From contig NZ_CP040936.1 of NCBI RefSeq assembly GCF_006352025.1, forward strand, positions 3,164,001 to 3,228,000: a DNA stretch of 64,000 bases, given 5' to 3'. Position numbers and translations under genes: made by a program. Source of the stretch: Hymenobacter sp. DG01 (lineage in GTDB: Bacteria > Bacteroidota > Bacteroidia > Cytophagales > Hymenobacteraceae). A model generated the notes under the pieces. The model saw only the letters and a list, made by a program, of their open reading frames with translations. It did no database searches and was not told the DNA's origin. Below are positions 50,647-60,390 of the stretch, one piece after another (positions within the stretch are counted from its first letter, which is position 1; every line of letters begins with the position of its first letter).

Positions 50647-52389
50647 TTACCAGCCGAGCACTTCCGCCAGGGGTTGCCCGGTGCAGCCGTCGGGTTCCTG
50701 AATATGAAGCCACCGGGCTACGGTGGGTGCAATATCGGTAATCTTTGCCGGAGCTGATGACTTGCCGTGCTTTACTCCCCAGCCCCAGAACACTACCGGA
50801 ACGTGCGTGTCGTAGCGGCCCGAGGAGCCGTGGGTTGTGCCCTTATTGATGGGGAACTGGTACGACTCCAGCCAGCCTGGCTCCAGCACCACCAGCACGT
50901 CGCCGGAGCGTTTGGGGTAGTAGCCGTTTTCCAAGTACATCAGCATCCCGCTTTCCCAGTGTGACTTCTGTACGTCCTCGGCGGCCAGGGCGCGGGTTAC
51001 GCCCGTAAAGCCAAGCATGATACCGGCCACTTCGCGCTGCACCTGGTAGAGGTCCAGCTTTTTCTCGGTTAGCAGCGGGCGGTTCAGGTACACCTGCTGG
51101 TTTTCGTAGCTAAGCACCCATTTGCCGGGGCCATACAGGCTCACCAGCTTCTGCTGCAAGGAGTCGCGCATGCGGCCCGGCCCCACCGAGCCCGCCGGTA
51201 TTTTCTTATCAATTAGGAAGTTGGGCGAGTGGGCGGCACCGTGGTCGGCACTGAGGAACACCAGGGCCTGCTTCTTGCCCACGGTTTTATCGAGGTAGGC
51301 AAACAGGCGCGCCAGCTCCCGGTCCAGGCGCAGGTAAGTATCCTCGGCCTCAATAGAGTTCGGCCCAAACTGGTGACCTACGTAGTCGGTGCTGCTAAAG
51401 CTGAGGGCCAGAAAGTCGGTTTGCCCGCGCTGGCCCAACTGCTCAGCCCGGATGGCCTCCAGGGCAAAGTCCAGGGTCAGGGAGTTGCCGAAGGGCGTAG
51501 AGCGGATCAGGTCCAGATTGCGGGCTGTGGCGACAGGGGCCTTTTCGCCGGCGGCCTGCAGGTTGCCTTTCACGGCGGGGGTAGGCGCCGCGCTCAGGGC
51601 TGGCAGGTCGTGCGGAAATATGGGTTTGGCTTCTCCCTTGAACGCGCCTTCCCAAGGCACATCGTCGGGCGAGCTTTCGGTATACTGGGCAATGGGCAGC
51701 AGCGTGTTCCAGGCTTGGTCGAGGTACTTGGCCGCCCGATTTTCGCTGTTGAATTTTGTTACCCACTCGGGCAGCTGCTGGGCATAGAAGGTGCTGGTGA
51801 TGAAGGCCCCGTTGCCGCCGTCGTACCAGTAGGCCGCGTTGGCCGCGTGCCCGGCCGGCAGAATCGAGCCCCGGTCTTTGATGCACACCCCTATCACTTT
51901 GCTCTGGAAATTAGTGGCCAGACGCAGCTCATCGGTGATGGTAGTGGTCAGCATGTGGCGCGGCGACTGTTGCCCGGCCGCCGCCGAGCCGCCCACCGGC
52001 TGTACGGTTTTGTCTTCGGTCACGTAGGTGCCCTTGCCTTCCTCGCGCACCAGCCAGTTGTTGCCCACTATGCCATGCACCGAGGGGGTAGTGCCCGTGT
52101 AGATGCTGGCGTGGCCCGGCCCGGTATAGGTGGGCACGTAGTTATAATGGGCATTTTCGTAGCTGAACCCCTCCCCCAGCAGGCGGCGGAACCCGCCGGC
52201 GCCGTACTTATTCCAGTAGCGGTAGAGGTAGTCGTAGCGCATCTGGTCTACCACAATACCTACTACCAGCTTGGGGCGGTCGAGGGGTTTACCAGCTTTC
52301 TGCGCAAGGGCGGGCACCGCCAACGTAGCGGCCAGCAATAGGCTCAGACTTTTTTTCAAAGCGGAAGGAAAGATTGCAAAGCAGCCCAT
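50647..52389 (-). CDS. pafA: PafA-like alkaline phosphatase / phosphodiesterase
   Basis: A 580-residue secreted metallophosphatase of the PafA/NPP branch. A signal peptide ([18 protein letters not shown]) precedes [14 protein letters not shown] with a zinc-ligand Asp48. The nucleophile is Thr89 in [39 protein letters not shown] and a late [13 protein letters not shown] add metal ligands. It should release phosphate from phosphomonoesters in the periplasm. The first ATG (52389) adds ten residues before the signal; a TTG at 52359 would start directly at KKSLSL. Unlike PhoA, PafA is typically not strictly Pho-regulated. Confidence 0.92.
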   Translation of the reverse strand: MGCFAIFPSALKKSLSLLLAATLAVPALAQKAGKPLDRPKLVVGIVVDQMRYDYLYRYWNKYGAGGFRRLLGEGFSYENAHYNYVPTYTGPGHASIYTGTTPSVHGIVGNNWLVREEGKGTYVTEDKTVQPVGGSAAAGQQSPRHMLTTTITDELRLATNFQSKVIGVCIKDRGSILPAGHAANAAYWYDGGNGAFITSTFYAQQLPEWVTKFNSENRAAKYLDQAWNTLLPIAQYTESSPDDVPWEGAFKGEAKPIFPHDLPALSAAPTPAVKGNLQAAGEKAPVATARNLDLIRSTPFGNSLTLDFALEAIRAEQLGQRGQTDFLALSFSSTDYVGHQFGPNSIEAEDTYLRLDRELARLFAYLDKTVGKKQALVFLSADHGAAHSPNFLIDKKIPAGSVGPGRMRDSLQQKLVSLYGPGKWVLSYENQQVYLNRPLLTEKKLDLYQVQREVAGIMLGFTGVTRALAAEDVQKSHWESGMLMYLENGYYPKRSGDVLVVLEPGWLESYQFPINKGTTHGSSGRYDTHVPVVFWGWGVKHGKSSAPAKITDIAPTVARWLHIQEPDGCTGQPLAEVLGW

Positions 52390-52413
52390 CTAGGCCGCTT
52401 TCGGTTAGCGCCC

Positions 52414-52421
52414 CAAAGATA
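52414..52421 (-). promoter_or_regulatory. -7 promoter element of the PafA-like gene
   Basis: The minus strand reads TATCTTTG, a perfect TAnnTTTG box, 24 bases before the ATG at 52389. No clear -33 TTG at standard spacing. Confidence 0.45.
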
Positions 52422-52583
52422 ACCCTCACTGCCTGGAATCAGCTCGTCCAGAGCCAAAATGGCCGAATCATCGTAGGCTGGAAGAACCGCTCCGCATGGC
52501 GGACCGGCTGACTGCCCTCCACTGCAGCAAGTAGCTTTCAAACCGATTTTCCTCCCATAACGCCCTCGTAGCGCTACCCTTCT

Positions 52584-53312
52584 ATGCCCTCCGACCTCCA
52601 GCCGTATGCCCTCATTTTCGATATGGACGGCACCCTTATCGACAATACCTCCTTTCAGGCCGAAGCTTTTCAGCTTTTATTCCGGGACCTGGGCCTGACC
52701 ACCGACGCCCGCCGCATGCTGGATCGACTTAATGGCATGCCGGCTTCCAAGATCTTGCAAACTGTTTTTACTGATCCGGTTCCCAAGAAAAAGCTGGAAG
52801 AATATGCGGCCCAGCGCGAGTTTCTTTACCGCGTTCTGTACTGGGACCACCGGAAAGAGGTAGCAGGCCTCACCACGTTTCTGAAAGCTGCCCGCGCAGC
52901 CGGCTTCAAAACAGCGCTCGGTACTGGCTCCGCCTCCGACACTATCCATTACATCATCGACTACCTGGATTTGCGCCGCTATTTCGACGTGATAGTTGGC
53001 AAGGACGACGTGGAGCGCGGCAAGCCCCACGCCGATACCTACACTACTACCTCCAGGCAGTTGGGCATTCCGCCGGAGCGCTGCCTCGTATTCGAGGATG
53101 CCATTTTGGGCGAGCAATCTGCCTACAAAGCCGGTATGCGCTGCATCACACTCACCACCACCCTCCGGCCCGAGCAGTTCCAGGCACCGCTGCGGGTTAT
53201 AAAGGACTTCACCGAAATAACACCCGAGCAGATTTTGGAGCTACTGGAGCAGCAGCCCCCTACCCCCAAGCCCAGCAAGGAACTGGCCAAGCGGCAGTAT
53301 ATGCGGCTCTGA
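52584..53312 (+). CDS. HAD family hydrolase, beta-phosphoglucomutase-like
   Basis: A 242-residue HAD subfamily IA protein. Motif I is FDMDGTLID (nucleophile and acid Asp pair), motif II is GTGSAS, the Lys of motif III lies in VERGKPHADTY and motif IV in FEDAILGEQSA. A C1 helical cap spans about 20-90. Such enzymes act on sugar phosphates or phosphoglycolate; substrate not determined. The C-terminal 20 residues form a basic, Pro-rich extension. It converges on the T9SS propeller gene with 57 bases between stops and no obvious hairpin. Confidence 0.88.
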   Translation: MPSDLQPYALIFDMDGTLIDNTSFQAEAFQLLFRDLGLTTDARRMLDRLNGMPASKILQTVFTDPVPKKKLEEYAAQREFLYRVLYWDHRKEVAGLTTFLKAARAAGFKTALGTGSASDTIHYIIDYLDLRRYFDVIVGKDDVERGKPHADTYTTTSRQLGIPPERCLVFEDAILGEQSAYKAGMRCITLTTTLRPEQFQAPLRVIKDFTEITPEQILELLEQQPPTPKPSKELAKRQYMRL

Positions 53313-53369
53313 AGGAGGTGGCCTACCTGGCATTCAACTGGGCTTCCGGCTTACTAAAACACCCTACCC

Positions 53370-55985
53370 TTATTCTTGCACGAAGCGCGCAACCTGTGCC
53401 CCGCTACGCAGCAGGTATAGCCCCTTTGGCAGGTTCAGCTTTACCATCCCCGCTTTACTGGCGGTAGTAGTGAGCACCATCTGGCCTACGGTATTGAATA
53501 CCTGCAAGACGGCGCCTGGCTGAGCGCCTGCTACCGTAGCGGTGGCCGATGAAGGATTAGGATATACCGTCAAGGAGGGTGCTATAGCTGCGGAGCGCGC
53601 GGGCAATGGGATGGGCTCAGGGGTATAAGTGGCAAGGGCGTTGGCTACTAGGCCCCCAGCCCGGCTAAACCCGCCAGCTACAAACAAGGTGTTATTGCTG
53701 ACACCCAAAGCCCGCACCTCCCCATTGGTGCCTTCCTGCTCTCCTACCCCCACGCTGCGCCAGGTTGTTCCATCCCACTGTGATATAGTATTACCGGCGT
53801 CGCCCTGAGCTCTTGTAGAAAACCCACCGGCGTACAGGGTGTTTCCTACGAAAGCTATGACAATAGCTCCGCCCACTCTATTGTTTTCGGTACCTGAGCC
53901 TAAATCAATCCAGCGCGTCCCGTTCCACTGGGCTACTCCACCTAGTAAGGAGCCAGTAGCAGTACGAAAAAGGCCAGCAGCATAGAGCGTTGCTCCGTTG
54001 CTAGCCAGCGAGTACGCGTCTTCAACCATTAAGGAGCCGGTCTCACCGTTCATATCATACCACTGCGTACCATTCCAGCGGGCTATGTTGGTGGCAGCGA
54101 TTCCGCCTGCCTTAGTGAACTTCCCGCTCGCGTACACGGTGCTACCAGCTACAGTTAGTGCAAAAACCCTGGCCTCAGCTCCGGTTACTCCGTTAGCTGC
54201 GCCACTGCCTAAGCTACGCCAACTCGCGCCGTCCCATTGCGCTATTCGGTTGGCTGGTATTTCACCGGCTTTATCGAAGCTGCCGCCTACGTACAGCACG
54301 TTGCCGCTCGTTGCTAAACTCTGTACCCATGAGTTGACCCCGTTGGTTGCCCCTGTACCCAGGCTGCTCCAGTTGCTGCCGTCCCACTTGGCAATGTTCC
54401 GCGCCGACACGCCGCCTATCGTGTTAAAATTACCGCCCGCGTATAAAACGTCACCGCTTACTGCCAGTGCAAGCACTTCGTCATTAACCCCCAGCCCCGA
54501 GCCTAGATTGCTCCATTTTGTGCCATCCCATTTTGCAATTCCACTCGCTTTTACACCGCCAGCCATACTGAACCCTCCGCTTACATACACGGCAGAACCA
54601 CTCACGGCCAAGACGTTGATATTGTCCCCGTTGCGTCCAGGCTCATGCACTCCGTTGGGAGCACCGGTACCCAGGCCGTACCAGGTAGTGCCATCCCAAC
54701 GGGCTATACTATGTGCGGGCGCGCCATTAGCTTCTGTGAAACGACCACCTACGTACAATGAATTTCCACTGACAGCTAGTGCCAAAACAGGGTATTCTCC
54801 CTGGTCGGGGGTCTGCAAACCTACATTGCTCCAGTTGTTTCCGTCCCAGGTAGCTATTTGGCTCATGGGCACACCATCTGCCTGAGTGAAATACTGCCCT
54901 CCAATATACAGCAGGTTGCCGCGCACGGCCAGGGCTCGCACCTGTCCATTGAGCATGCCCGTTGAACCTGCACCCAACAGTTGCCAAGCCGTGCCGTCCC
55001 ACCTCAAAATTCGGCTGCTGTTTCCGCTGTAGCTGGCCGCATAGACCTCTGTGCCGCTTGCGGCCATAGCATAAACAGTCCCGCTCACTCCGTACGAGGG
55101 AGCATTGCCCAATCTGCTCCAGCTCTTACCATCCCACTTCGCCACCGACCGAGCAATCAAGCTACCAGCATTGTCGAACGCCCCGCCCACGTACAGCGCA
55201 GTTCCGCTCACTACTAAGGAATAAACCGGGCCACTTACCCCATTTACGTTGTTGTTTTCCAGATTACTCCAAGTAGCGCCGTCCCACTGTGCTATATTCT
55301 GAGCCTGCACCCGGCCCGCTGCCGCGTAGAATTCGCCTCCCACATACAGGGTTGAGCCGCTTAGCACCAGGGCATTTACAAAGCCGTTTACTCCGTTCGC
55401 ATTGGCGGGCCCCAAGCTAGTCCAGGTGCTACCAGTCCAATGAGCTACATAATTGGTTGCTTGGTTACCAGCTCTGGTAAACTTACCGCCTACGTAGAGG
55501 CTACTGCCCTCTACTACTAAGGCTCTTACCTCTTCATTTACTCCGTTCTGGGCACCTACTCCCAACTGATGCCAAGCCGTACCATCCCACCTTGCAATGT
55601 TATTGGCCGGGATGCCACCCGCGGAGGAAAACCTCCCTCCTATGTACACATCAGTGCCACTGACCGCTACCGCATATACCTCACTGTACAACTCATGCCA
55701 AACGCCCTCCTGTGTACCCGGAGCGTCACTACCTACTACGCCCCATCCTGGTGAGCTACTGCGGCGTAGCACGGGTTGCCCGCCATTGCCGTAGCTGAGC
55801 TTGTAGCCACTCGCATCAAATGACCCCGTAACTCCCTGACGAAGCGTTCCATCTGCATTAAGTACTTCACCAACCGACGAAACCTGTGCCCACCCTTGCC
55901 CCCATACACCTGATATTAAGAACAATAGTATTAGTGCTGCCCGAATAGAGGAAGGAATCCGACAGCATGTAGAAAGCAAAGGCAT
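53370..55985 (-). CDS. secreted 14-repeat propeller-like protein with T9SS type A sorting domain
   Basis: An 871-residue secreted protein. After a signal peptide (IRAALILLFLISGVWGQGWA) and a short N-terminal segment (about 34-95), 14 repeats of roughly 50-55 residues run to about 795. Each repeat follows the pattern V-x-A-L-x-V-S-G-x-x-LYVGG-x-F ... AxxIAxWDGTxWxxLGxG. The pattern suggests one or two beta-propellers. A type A T9SS sorting domain (about 800-871) begins LTVYPNPSS and ends ARFVQE. Likely surface-exposed adhesion or glycan-binding role, by inference. A few repeats (5, 6, 12) are degenerate. Confidence 0.88.
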   Translation of the reverse strand: MPLLSTCCRIPSSIRAALILLFLISGVWGQGWAQVSSVGEVLNADGTLRQGVTGSFDASGYKLSYGNGGQPVLRRSSSPGWGVVGSDAPGTQEGVWHELYSEVYAVAVSGTDVYIGGRFSSAGGIPANNIARWDGTAWHQLGVGAQNGVNEEVRALVVEGSSLYVGGKFTRAGNQATNYVAHWTGSTWTSLGPANANGVNGFVNALVLSGSTLYVGGEFYAAAGRVQAQNIAQWDGATWSNLENNNVNGVSGPVYSLVVSGTALYVGGAFDNAGSLIARSVAKWDGKSWSRLGNAPSYGVSGTVYAMAASGTEVYAASYSGNSSRILRWDGTAWQLLGAGSTGMLNGQVRALAVRGNLLYIGGQYFTQADGVPMSQIATWDGNNWSNVGLQTPDQGEYPVLALAVSGNSLYVGGRFTEANGAPAHSIARWDGTTWYGLGTGAPNGVHEPGRNGDNINVLAVSGSAVYVSGGFSMAGGVKASGIAKWDGTKWSNLGSGLGVNDEVLALAVSGDVLYAGGNFNTIGGVSARNIAKWDGSNWSSLGTGATNGVNSWVQSLATSGNVLYVGGSFDKAGEIPANRIAQWDGASWRSLGSGAANGVTGAEARVFALTVAGSTVYASGKFTKAGGIAATNIARWNGTQWYDMNGETGSLMVEDAYSLASNGATLYAAGLFRTATGSLLGGVAQWNGTRWIDLGSGTENNRVGGAIVIAFVGNTLYAGGFSTRAQGDAGNTISQWDGTTWRSVGVGEQEGTNGEVRALGVSNNTLFVAGGFSRAGGLVANALATYTPEPIPLPARSAAIAPSLTVYPNPSSATATVAGAQPGAVLQVFNTVGQMVLTTTASKAGMVKLNLPKGLYLLRSGAQVARFVQE

Positions 55986-56129
55986 TAGGAAATAAATATG
56001 CAGGTAATAGAACAGTGTTTTTCAGCACGGAAACATAGCGCCGAAAATAGTATATAATGCTTCACGTATAACTTATCTAAGCCGCCCAGCTTAGTTGATA
56101 GAGGTTGTCTATGCGCTTGACATATGCGC

Positions 56130-56177
56130 AGAACAACAAAGGCCCGCTTCCTTCCGGAAACGGGCCTTTGTTGTTCT
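56130..56177 (-). terminator. terminator of the ATP synthase operon
   Basis: Arms of 17 bases (AGAACAACAAAGGCCCG at 56130-56146 and complement at 56161-56177) around 14 bases, with T-rich ends on both sides. It lies 15 bases past the atpG stop. Confidence 0.82.
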
Positions 56178-56191
56178 GAGAGCAAGTATTA

Positions 56192-57082
56192 CTACCGGCC
56201 GGCAGCCAGCGCTTCAGCACCACCCACGATTTCGAGAATCTCGGTGGTAATGGCAGCTTGGCGGGTCCGGTTGTACGTCAGCTTGAGTTGCTTCAGCAGC
56301 TCGCCGGCGTTATCCGTAGCCTTGTCCATAGCTGTCATACGGGCGCCGTGCTCCGAGGCATTGCTTTCCAGCACAGCCTTGTAGAGCTGCACTTTCAATG
56401 ACTGCGGAATCAGGGTACGCACAATTTCCTCTTTCGAAGGTTCAAAGATGTAGTCCACGTTCGAGGCGGCCGAGGCACCTACTGGCTGCTCGGCGGGCAC
56501 CAGCGGCAGCAGCTGCTCGGTGCGCACAATCTGGGTGGCTACGTTCTTGAACTCGTTGTACACCATCACCACCTCGTCGTACTGGCCGGCCCGGAAGCCG
56601 TCCATAGCCTGCTCGGCTGCTTCCCGCACCGTATCGAACGAGAGCTTGCCGAATACGTGCTGGTAGTTACCCAGCAGCGGCAGGCGCTTACCGAAGTACT
56701 CGTGCGCCTTGCGGCCAATGGCCAGCACCGTAACGTTACCGGCAGCGGCCTGGGTAGCGTAGCGGTCCTGCAGTACAGCATTCACCCCCTTGAAGATGTT
56801 GCTGTTGAAGGCCCCAGCCAACCCCCGGTCGGAGGTGATGGCAATGATCAGCACGCGGCGCACATCGCGCACCACGCCGTACTCACTAACAACGTCCTCG
56901 CCAGCCAAGGCCGTCAGGTTACCCAGAATGCTGTTGAGCCGCTGAGCATAAGGGCGCATGCGCAGGATATTGTCCTGGGCTCGACGCAGCTTAGCCGCCG
57001 CCACCATTTTCATGGCTTTGGTGATTTGCTGCGTGCTTTGCACCGACGTAATGCGGCTCCGAACTTCTTTTAAGCTAGCCAT
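56192..57082 (-). CDS. atpG: ATP synthase F1 subunit gamma
   Basis: A 296-residue rotor-shaft subunit. The start MASLKEVRSRITSVQSTQQ and the long N-terminal helix KAMKMVAAAKLRRAQ are diagnostic; the C-terminal helix has ASEHGARMTAMDKATDNA and LTYNRTRQAAITTEI. It couples c-ring rotation to the alpha3beta3 head. It is last in the operon; atpD and atpC, encoding beta and epsilon, do not follow and must be elsewhere, as is usual in this phylum. Confidence 0.96.
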   Translation of the reverse strand: MASLKEVRSRITSVQSTQQITKAMKMVAAAKLRRAQDNILRMRPYAQRLNSILGNLTALAGEDVVSEYGVVRDVRRVLIIAITSDRGLAGAFNSNIFKGVNAVLQDRYATQAAAGNVTVLAIGRKAHEYFGKRLPLLGNYQHVFGKLSFDTVREAAEQAMDGFRAGQYDEVVMVYNEFKNVATQIVRTEQLLPLVPAEQPVGASAASNVDYIFEPSKEEIVRTLIPQSLKVQLYKAVLESNASEHGARMTAMDKATDNAGELLKQLKLTYNRTRQAAITTEILEIVGGAEALAAGR

Positions 57083-57091
57083 AGTGTATGG

Positions 57092-57155
57092 GTTGCCAGT
57101 TACCAGTTGTCAGTTGCCGGTTACCCTTCGTGAAAACGAACTGGTAACTGGCAAC
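57092..57155. repeat. 17-bp perfect inverted repeat inside the atpA-atpG gap
   Basis: Arms 57092-57108 (GTTGCCAGTTACCAGTT) and 57139-57155 are exact complements around 30 bases. A further partial GTTGTCAGTTGCC copy lies in the loop. It begins nine bases upstream of the atpG ATG. Confidence 0.75.
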
Positions 57156-57172
57156 TGACAACCAATGACTGA

Positions 57173-58756
57173 TTACTTAGTAGCGTAAGCGGCCGACAGA
57201 TCCTTGGCCACCTGGCGGATAGCGCCGGTGGTTTCGTCGTCGAGCTTACCAGCCTTCAGGCCTTTCAGCACCTCGGGGTGACGGGTGTTCATCACTTGGG
57301 TGAACTCCTTCTCGAACTCCCGTACCCGGTTCACGGGCACGAGGTCAAGCAGACCGTTGGTAGCGGCGTAGATGATGGCTACCTGGTCTTCTACCTTCTG
57401 GGGCGAGAACTGGGGCTGCTTCAGGATTTCGAGGTTACGACGGCCACGCTCAATCGTGAGCTTGGTCGAGGCATCGAGGTCGGAGCCAAACTTGGCGAAG
57501 GCTTCCAGCTCGCGGAACTGCGCCTGGTCGAGCTTCAGGGTACCAGCTACCTTCTTCATCGACTTGATCTGAGCGTTACCACCTACGCGCGATACCGAGA
57601 TACCTACGTTAATGGCCGGACGCACACCCGAGTTGAAGAGGTTGGTTTCCAGGAAGATCTGACCATCGGTAATCGAAATTACGTTGGTCGGGATATAGGC
57701 CGAAACGTCACCCGCCTGGGTTTCGATGATGGGCAGAGCCGTCAGCGAACCACCACCTTTCACCAGCGGCTTGATGCTCTCGGGCAGGTCGTTCATGTCC
57801 TGAGCAATGGCGTCGGAAGCGTTGATCTTCGCGGCGCGCTCCAGCAGGCGGCTGTGCAGGTAGAATACGTCACCGGGGTAAGCCTCACGTCCAGGAGGAC
57901 GACGCAGCAGCAGCGACACCTCGCGGTAAGCTACTGCCTGCTTCGACAAGTCATCGTACACAACCAGAGCCGGACGGCCCGTGTCGCGGAAGAACTCGCC
58001 GATGGCAGCACCCGTGAAGGGAGCAAAGAACTGCATGGGAGCGGGGTCCGAAGCCGAAGCCGATACCACTACTGTGTAGTCCATAGCACCACCTTTGGTC
58101 AGTGCGTTTACTACCTGGGCTACGGTCGAAGCTTTCTGACCTACGGCTACGTAGATGCAGAAAACCGGCTCGCCGCGCTCATAGAATTCGCGCTGGTTCA
58201 GGATGGCGTCAAGCGCTACCGTGGACTTACCGGTCTGACGGTCACCAATGATCAGTTCGCGCTGGCCCCGGCCAATCGGAATCATGGCGTCAATAGCCTT
58301 GATACCCGTTTGCATGGGCTCGTTAACCGGCTGACGGTAGATTACACCGGGAGCCTTGCGCTCCAGGGGCATATCGTAGGTAGCACCCTGAATGGGGCCA
58401 CGACCGTCGATGGGCTGGCCGAGCGTGTTTACCACGCGGCCAATGATGCCGTCACCAACCTGAATAGAAGCAATTTTATTGGTACGACGTACCGTGGCGC
58501 CTTCCCGGATTTCAGAGTAGTCGCCGAGCATTACGGCACCTACGTTGTCTTCTTCCAGGTTCAGCACGAGGGCCTGCAGGCCATTTTCAAATTCGAGCAA
58601 TTCCCCCGACTGGGCTTTGCCCAGGCCGTAGATGCGGGCTACACCGTCGCCAACCTGCAGAACCGTACCAACCTCTTCGAGTTCGGCTTCGGTTTTGAAG
58701 TTGGACAGCTGCTCCCGCAGAATGGCGGATACTTCATCCGGACGTACTTCTGCCAT
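57173..58756 (-). CDS. atpA: ATP synthase F1 subunit alpha
   Basis: A 527-residue non-catalytic nucleotide-binding subunit. The Walker A loop GDRQTGKST lies near residues 170-178, after [35 protein letters not shown] and the alpha signature [14 protein letters not shown] are present. The N-terminal residues ([17 protein letters not shown]) bind delta. It lies 6 bases downstream of atpH. Confidence 0.97.
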   Translation of the reverse strand: MAEVRPDEVSAILREQLSNFKTEAELEEVGTVLQVGDGVARIYGLGKAQSGELLEFENGLQALVLNLEEDNVGAVMLGDYSEIREGATVRRTNKIASIQVGDGIIGRVVNTLGQPIDGRGPIQGATYDMPLERKAPGVIYRQPVNEPMQTGIKAIDAMIPIGRGQRELIIGDRQTGKSTVALDAILNQREFYERGEPVFCIYVAVGQKASTVAQVVNALTKGGAMDYTVVVSASASDPAPMQFFAPFTGAAIGEFFRDTGRPALVVYDDLSKQAVAYREVSLLLRRPPGREAYPGDVFYLHSRLLERAAKINASDAIAQDMNDLPESIKPLVKGGGSLTALPIIETQAGDVSAYIPTNVISITDGQIFLETNLFNSGVRPAINVGISVSRVGGNAQIKSMKKVAGTLKLDQAQFRELEAFAKFGSDLDASTKLTIERGRRNLEILKQPQFSPQKVEDQVAIIYAATNGLLDLVPVNRVREFEKEFTQVMNTRHPEVLKGLKAGKLDDETTGAIRQVAKDLSAAYATK

Positions 58757-58762
58757 GGTGGG

Positions 58763-59323
58763 TTATAGTTGGGATTGGTAGGGGTTCTTCGAGAATTCGG
58801 TGCGCAGCTTGCGCAACCGGTAGCTAACCGAGTCGTCGATGAGCCGGTCGCCGATACGCAGCACAAAGCCACCAATCAACGAAGGATCTATCTTTTCGGT
58901 GAGGGTCACCTGCTGCTGGCCCGTTTGCTGGCGAACCAGCTGGACTACTTGCAGGCGGGTAGGAGCATCCAGCGGAGTAGCCGTAGTTACTTCCGCCAGC
59001 TGAACACCGCGCAGCTGGTTGTACTGGCGCTGAAACTCGCTGCCAATAAACTCCAGAGCGCTTTCGCGGTTTTTCTGCGTGATGATGGTAAAGAACTTGC
59101 TGGTCAGCTCCGATACTTTGCCCGTGAACACGGCGTTCAGGATGGCAAGCTTTTTATCGTGCTTCACAATGGGGTTGCGCAACAACAGGCGCAGGTCACG
59201 ATTCTCGTCCAGCACTTTCGTGAACAAGTCCATGTCCTGCTTTACCTGCTCCAGCGTCCCGCGTTCCTCAGCCAAGTCCAGCAACGACTTCGCGTAGCGG
59301 GAGGCAACTCGTAGTTCAGACAT
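58763..59323 (-). CDS. atpH: ATP synthase F1 subunit delta
   Basis: A 186-residue OSCP/delta subunit linking the peripheral stalk to the F1 head. The N-terminal helical bundle starts ASRYAKSLLDLAEERGTLEQV, and the C-terminal part has the family motif IDPSLIGGFVLRIGDRLIDDS. Length is standard. It is followed by atpA with 6 bases between. Confidence 0.93.
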   Translation of the reverse strand: MSELRVASRYAKSLLDLAEERGTLEQVKQDMDLFTKVLDENRDLRLLLRNPIVKHDKKLAILNAVFTGKVSELTSKFFTIITQKNRESALEFIGSEFQRQYNQLRGVQLAEVTTATPLDAPTRLQVVQLVRQQTGQQQVTLTEKIDPSLIGGFVLRIGDRLIDDSVSYRLRKLRTEFSKNPYQSQL

Positions 59324-59337
59324 TGTTTCTTGAGCTG

Positions 59338-59404
59338 TTAGCTGCTGGCTATTAGCTGATAGCTTTTCACCTTCCGAAACAGAAGGCTAACAGCCAGCAG
59401 CTAA
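59338..59404. repeat. 19-bp inverted repeat in the atpF-atpH gap
   Basis: Left arm 59338-59356 (TTAGCTGCTGGCTATTAGC) and right arm 59386-59404 pair at 18 of 19 positions around 29 bases. The dyad almost fills the gap between atpF and atpH. Confidence 0.75.
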
Positions 59405-59415
59405 TAGCTAACTGC

Positions 59416-59910
59416 TTAGTTGAGCTTTACTTCTTGCAGATACGAGTCCACGAGTTGCTGCTGGGCGGGCTGGTCGGCCAGTTCGCGGCGCAGGATGCGC
59501 TCAGCAATGTCGATAGAGAGCTTAGCGGCGGTGTTTTTCACCTCCGCCAGAGCCGCGTTTTTCTCGTTCTGAATGGCTTCGCGAGCTTGCAGAATCATGC
59601 GGCTGCCTTCTTCGGTAGCCTTGTTCTTGGCTTGCTCAATCAGCTGGTTGGAAACGTCGGTGGCTTCCTTCAGAATCCGGTCGCGCTCCATGCGGGCTTC
59701 CGCCAGTAGCTTTTCGTTGCCGGCTTTCAGCTGTTGCATTTCCAGCTTGGCTTGATCAGCCATGCGCAGGGCACCTTCGATGGAGCTTTCCCGCTCTTTC
59801 AGGGAGCTCAGGATGGGCTTCCAGGCAAAGGCACGCAACAGCAGCAGCACGATGCCGAAAATCACCAGCTGCCAGAAAATCAGGCCTAATTCGGGCGTTA
59901 CAATTTGCAT
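59416..59910 (-). CDS. atpF: ATP synthase F0 subunit b
   Basis: A 164-residue peripheral stalk subunit. One N-terminal transmembrane helix (LGLIFWQLVIFGIVLLLL) is followed by a long charged coiled coil (KPILSSLKERESSIEGALR to the end) that dimerises. Only one b gene is present here, so the stalk is probably a homodimer. Confidence 0.94.
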   Translation of the reverse strand: MQIVTPELGLIFWQLVIFGIVLLLLRAFAWKPILSSLKERESSIEGALRMADQAKLEMQQLKAGNEKLLAEARMERDRILKEATDVSNQLIEQAKNKATEEGSRMILQAREAIQNEKNAALAEVKNTAAKLSIDIAERILRRELADQPAQQQLVDSYLQEVKLN

Positions 59911-60015
59911 CGTAGAAACTAGTAGGTAGGAAATAAGAGAATCTGATAACCGAGGCAGGAAAGGCGGAAGTTCCGCCCGTTATGCGCCTACTAACTGGCA
60001 CCAGAAAAGCCAAGA

Positions 60016-60059
60016 CAGCCCGCTACGCCGTGCGCTGAAGCGACGCGCGCAGCGGGCTG
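60016..60059 (-). terminator. hairpin downstream of atpE
   Basis: CAGCCCGCT (60016-60024) pairs with AGCGGGCTG (60051-60059) with further GC-rich inner pairing. It lies 21 bases past the atpE stop within the operon, so it may be a partial terminator or mRNA stabiliser rather than an operon end. A second small stem (GGCGGAA/TTCCGCC) lies just beyond. Confidence 0.5.
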
Positions 60060-60079
60060 CTCCTGTACTACCTCTATCC

Positions 60080-60373
<294 letters not shown>

Positions 60374-60390
60374 TCAGGGGTGGTAAAAGC

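Noticed and set aside
57278..58768. Long open frame on the plus strand opposite atpA (496 codons)
   Set aside because: It is the antisense shadow of a highly conserved gene in GC-rich DNA; its translation shows no domain and follows codon bias of atpA.
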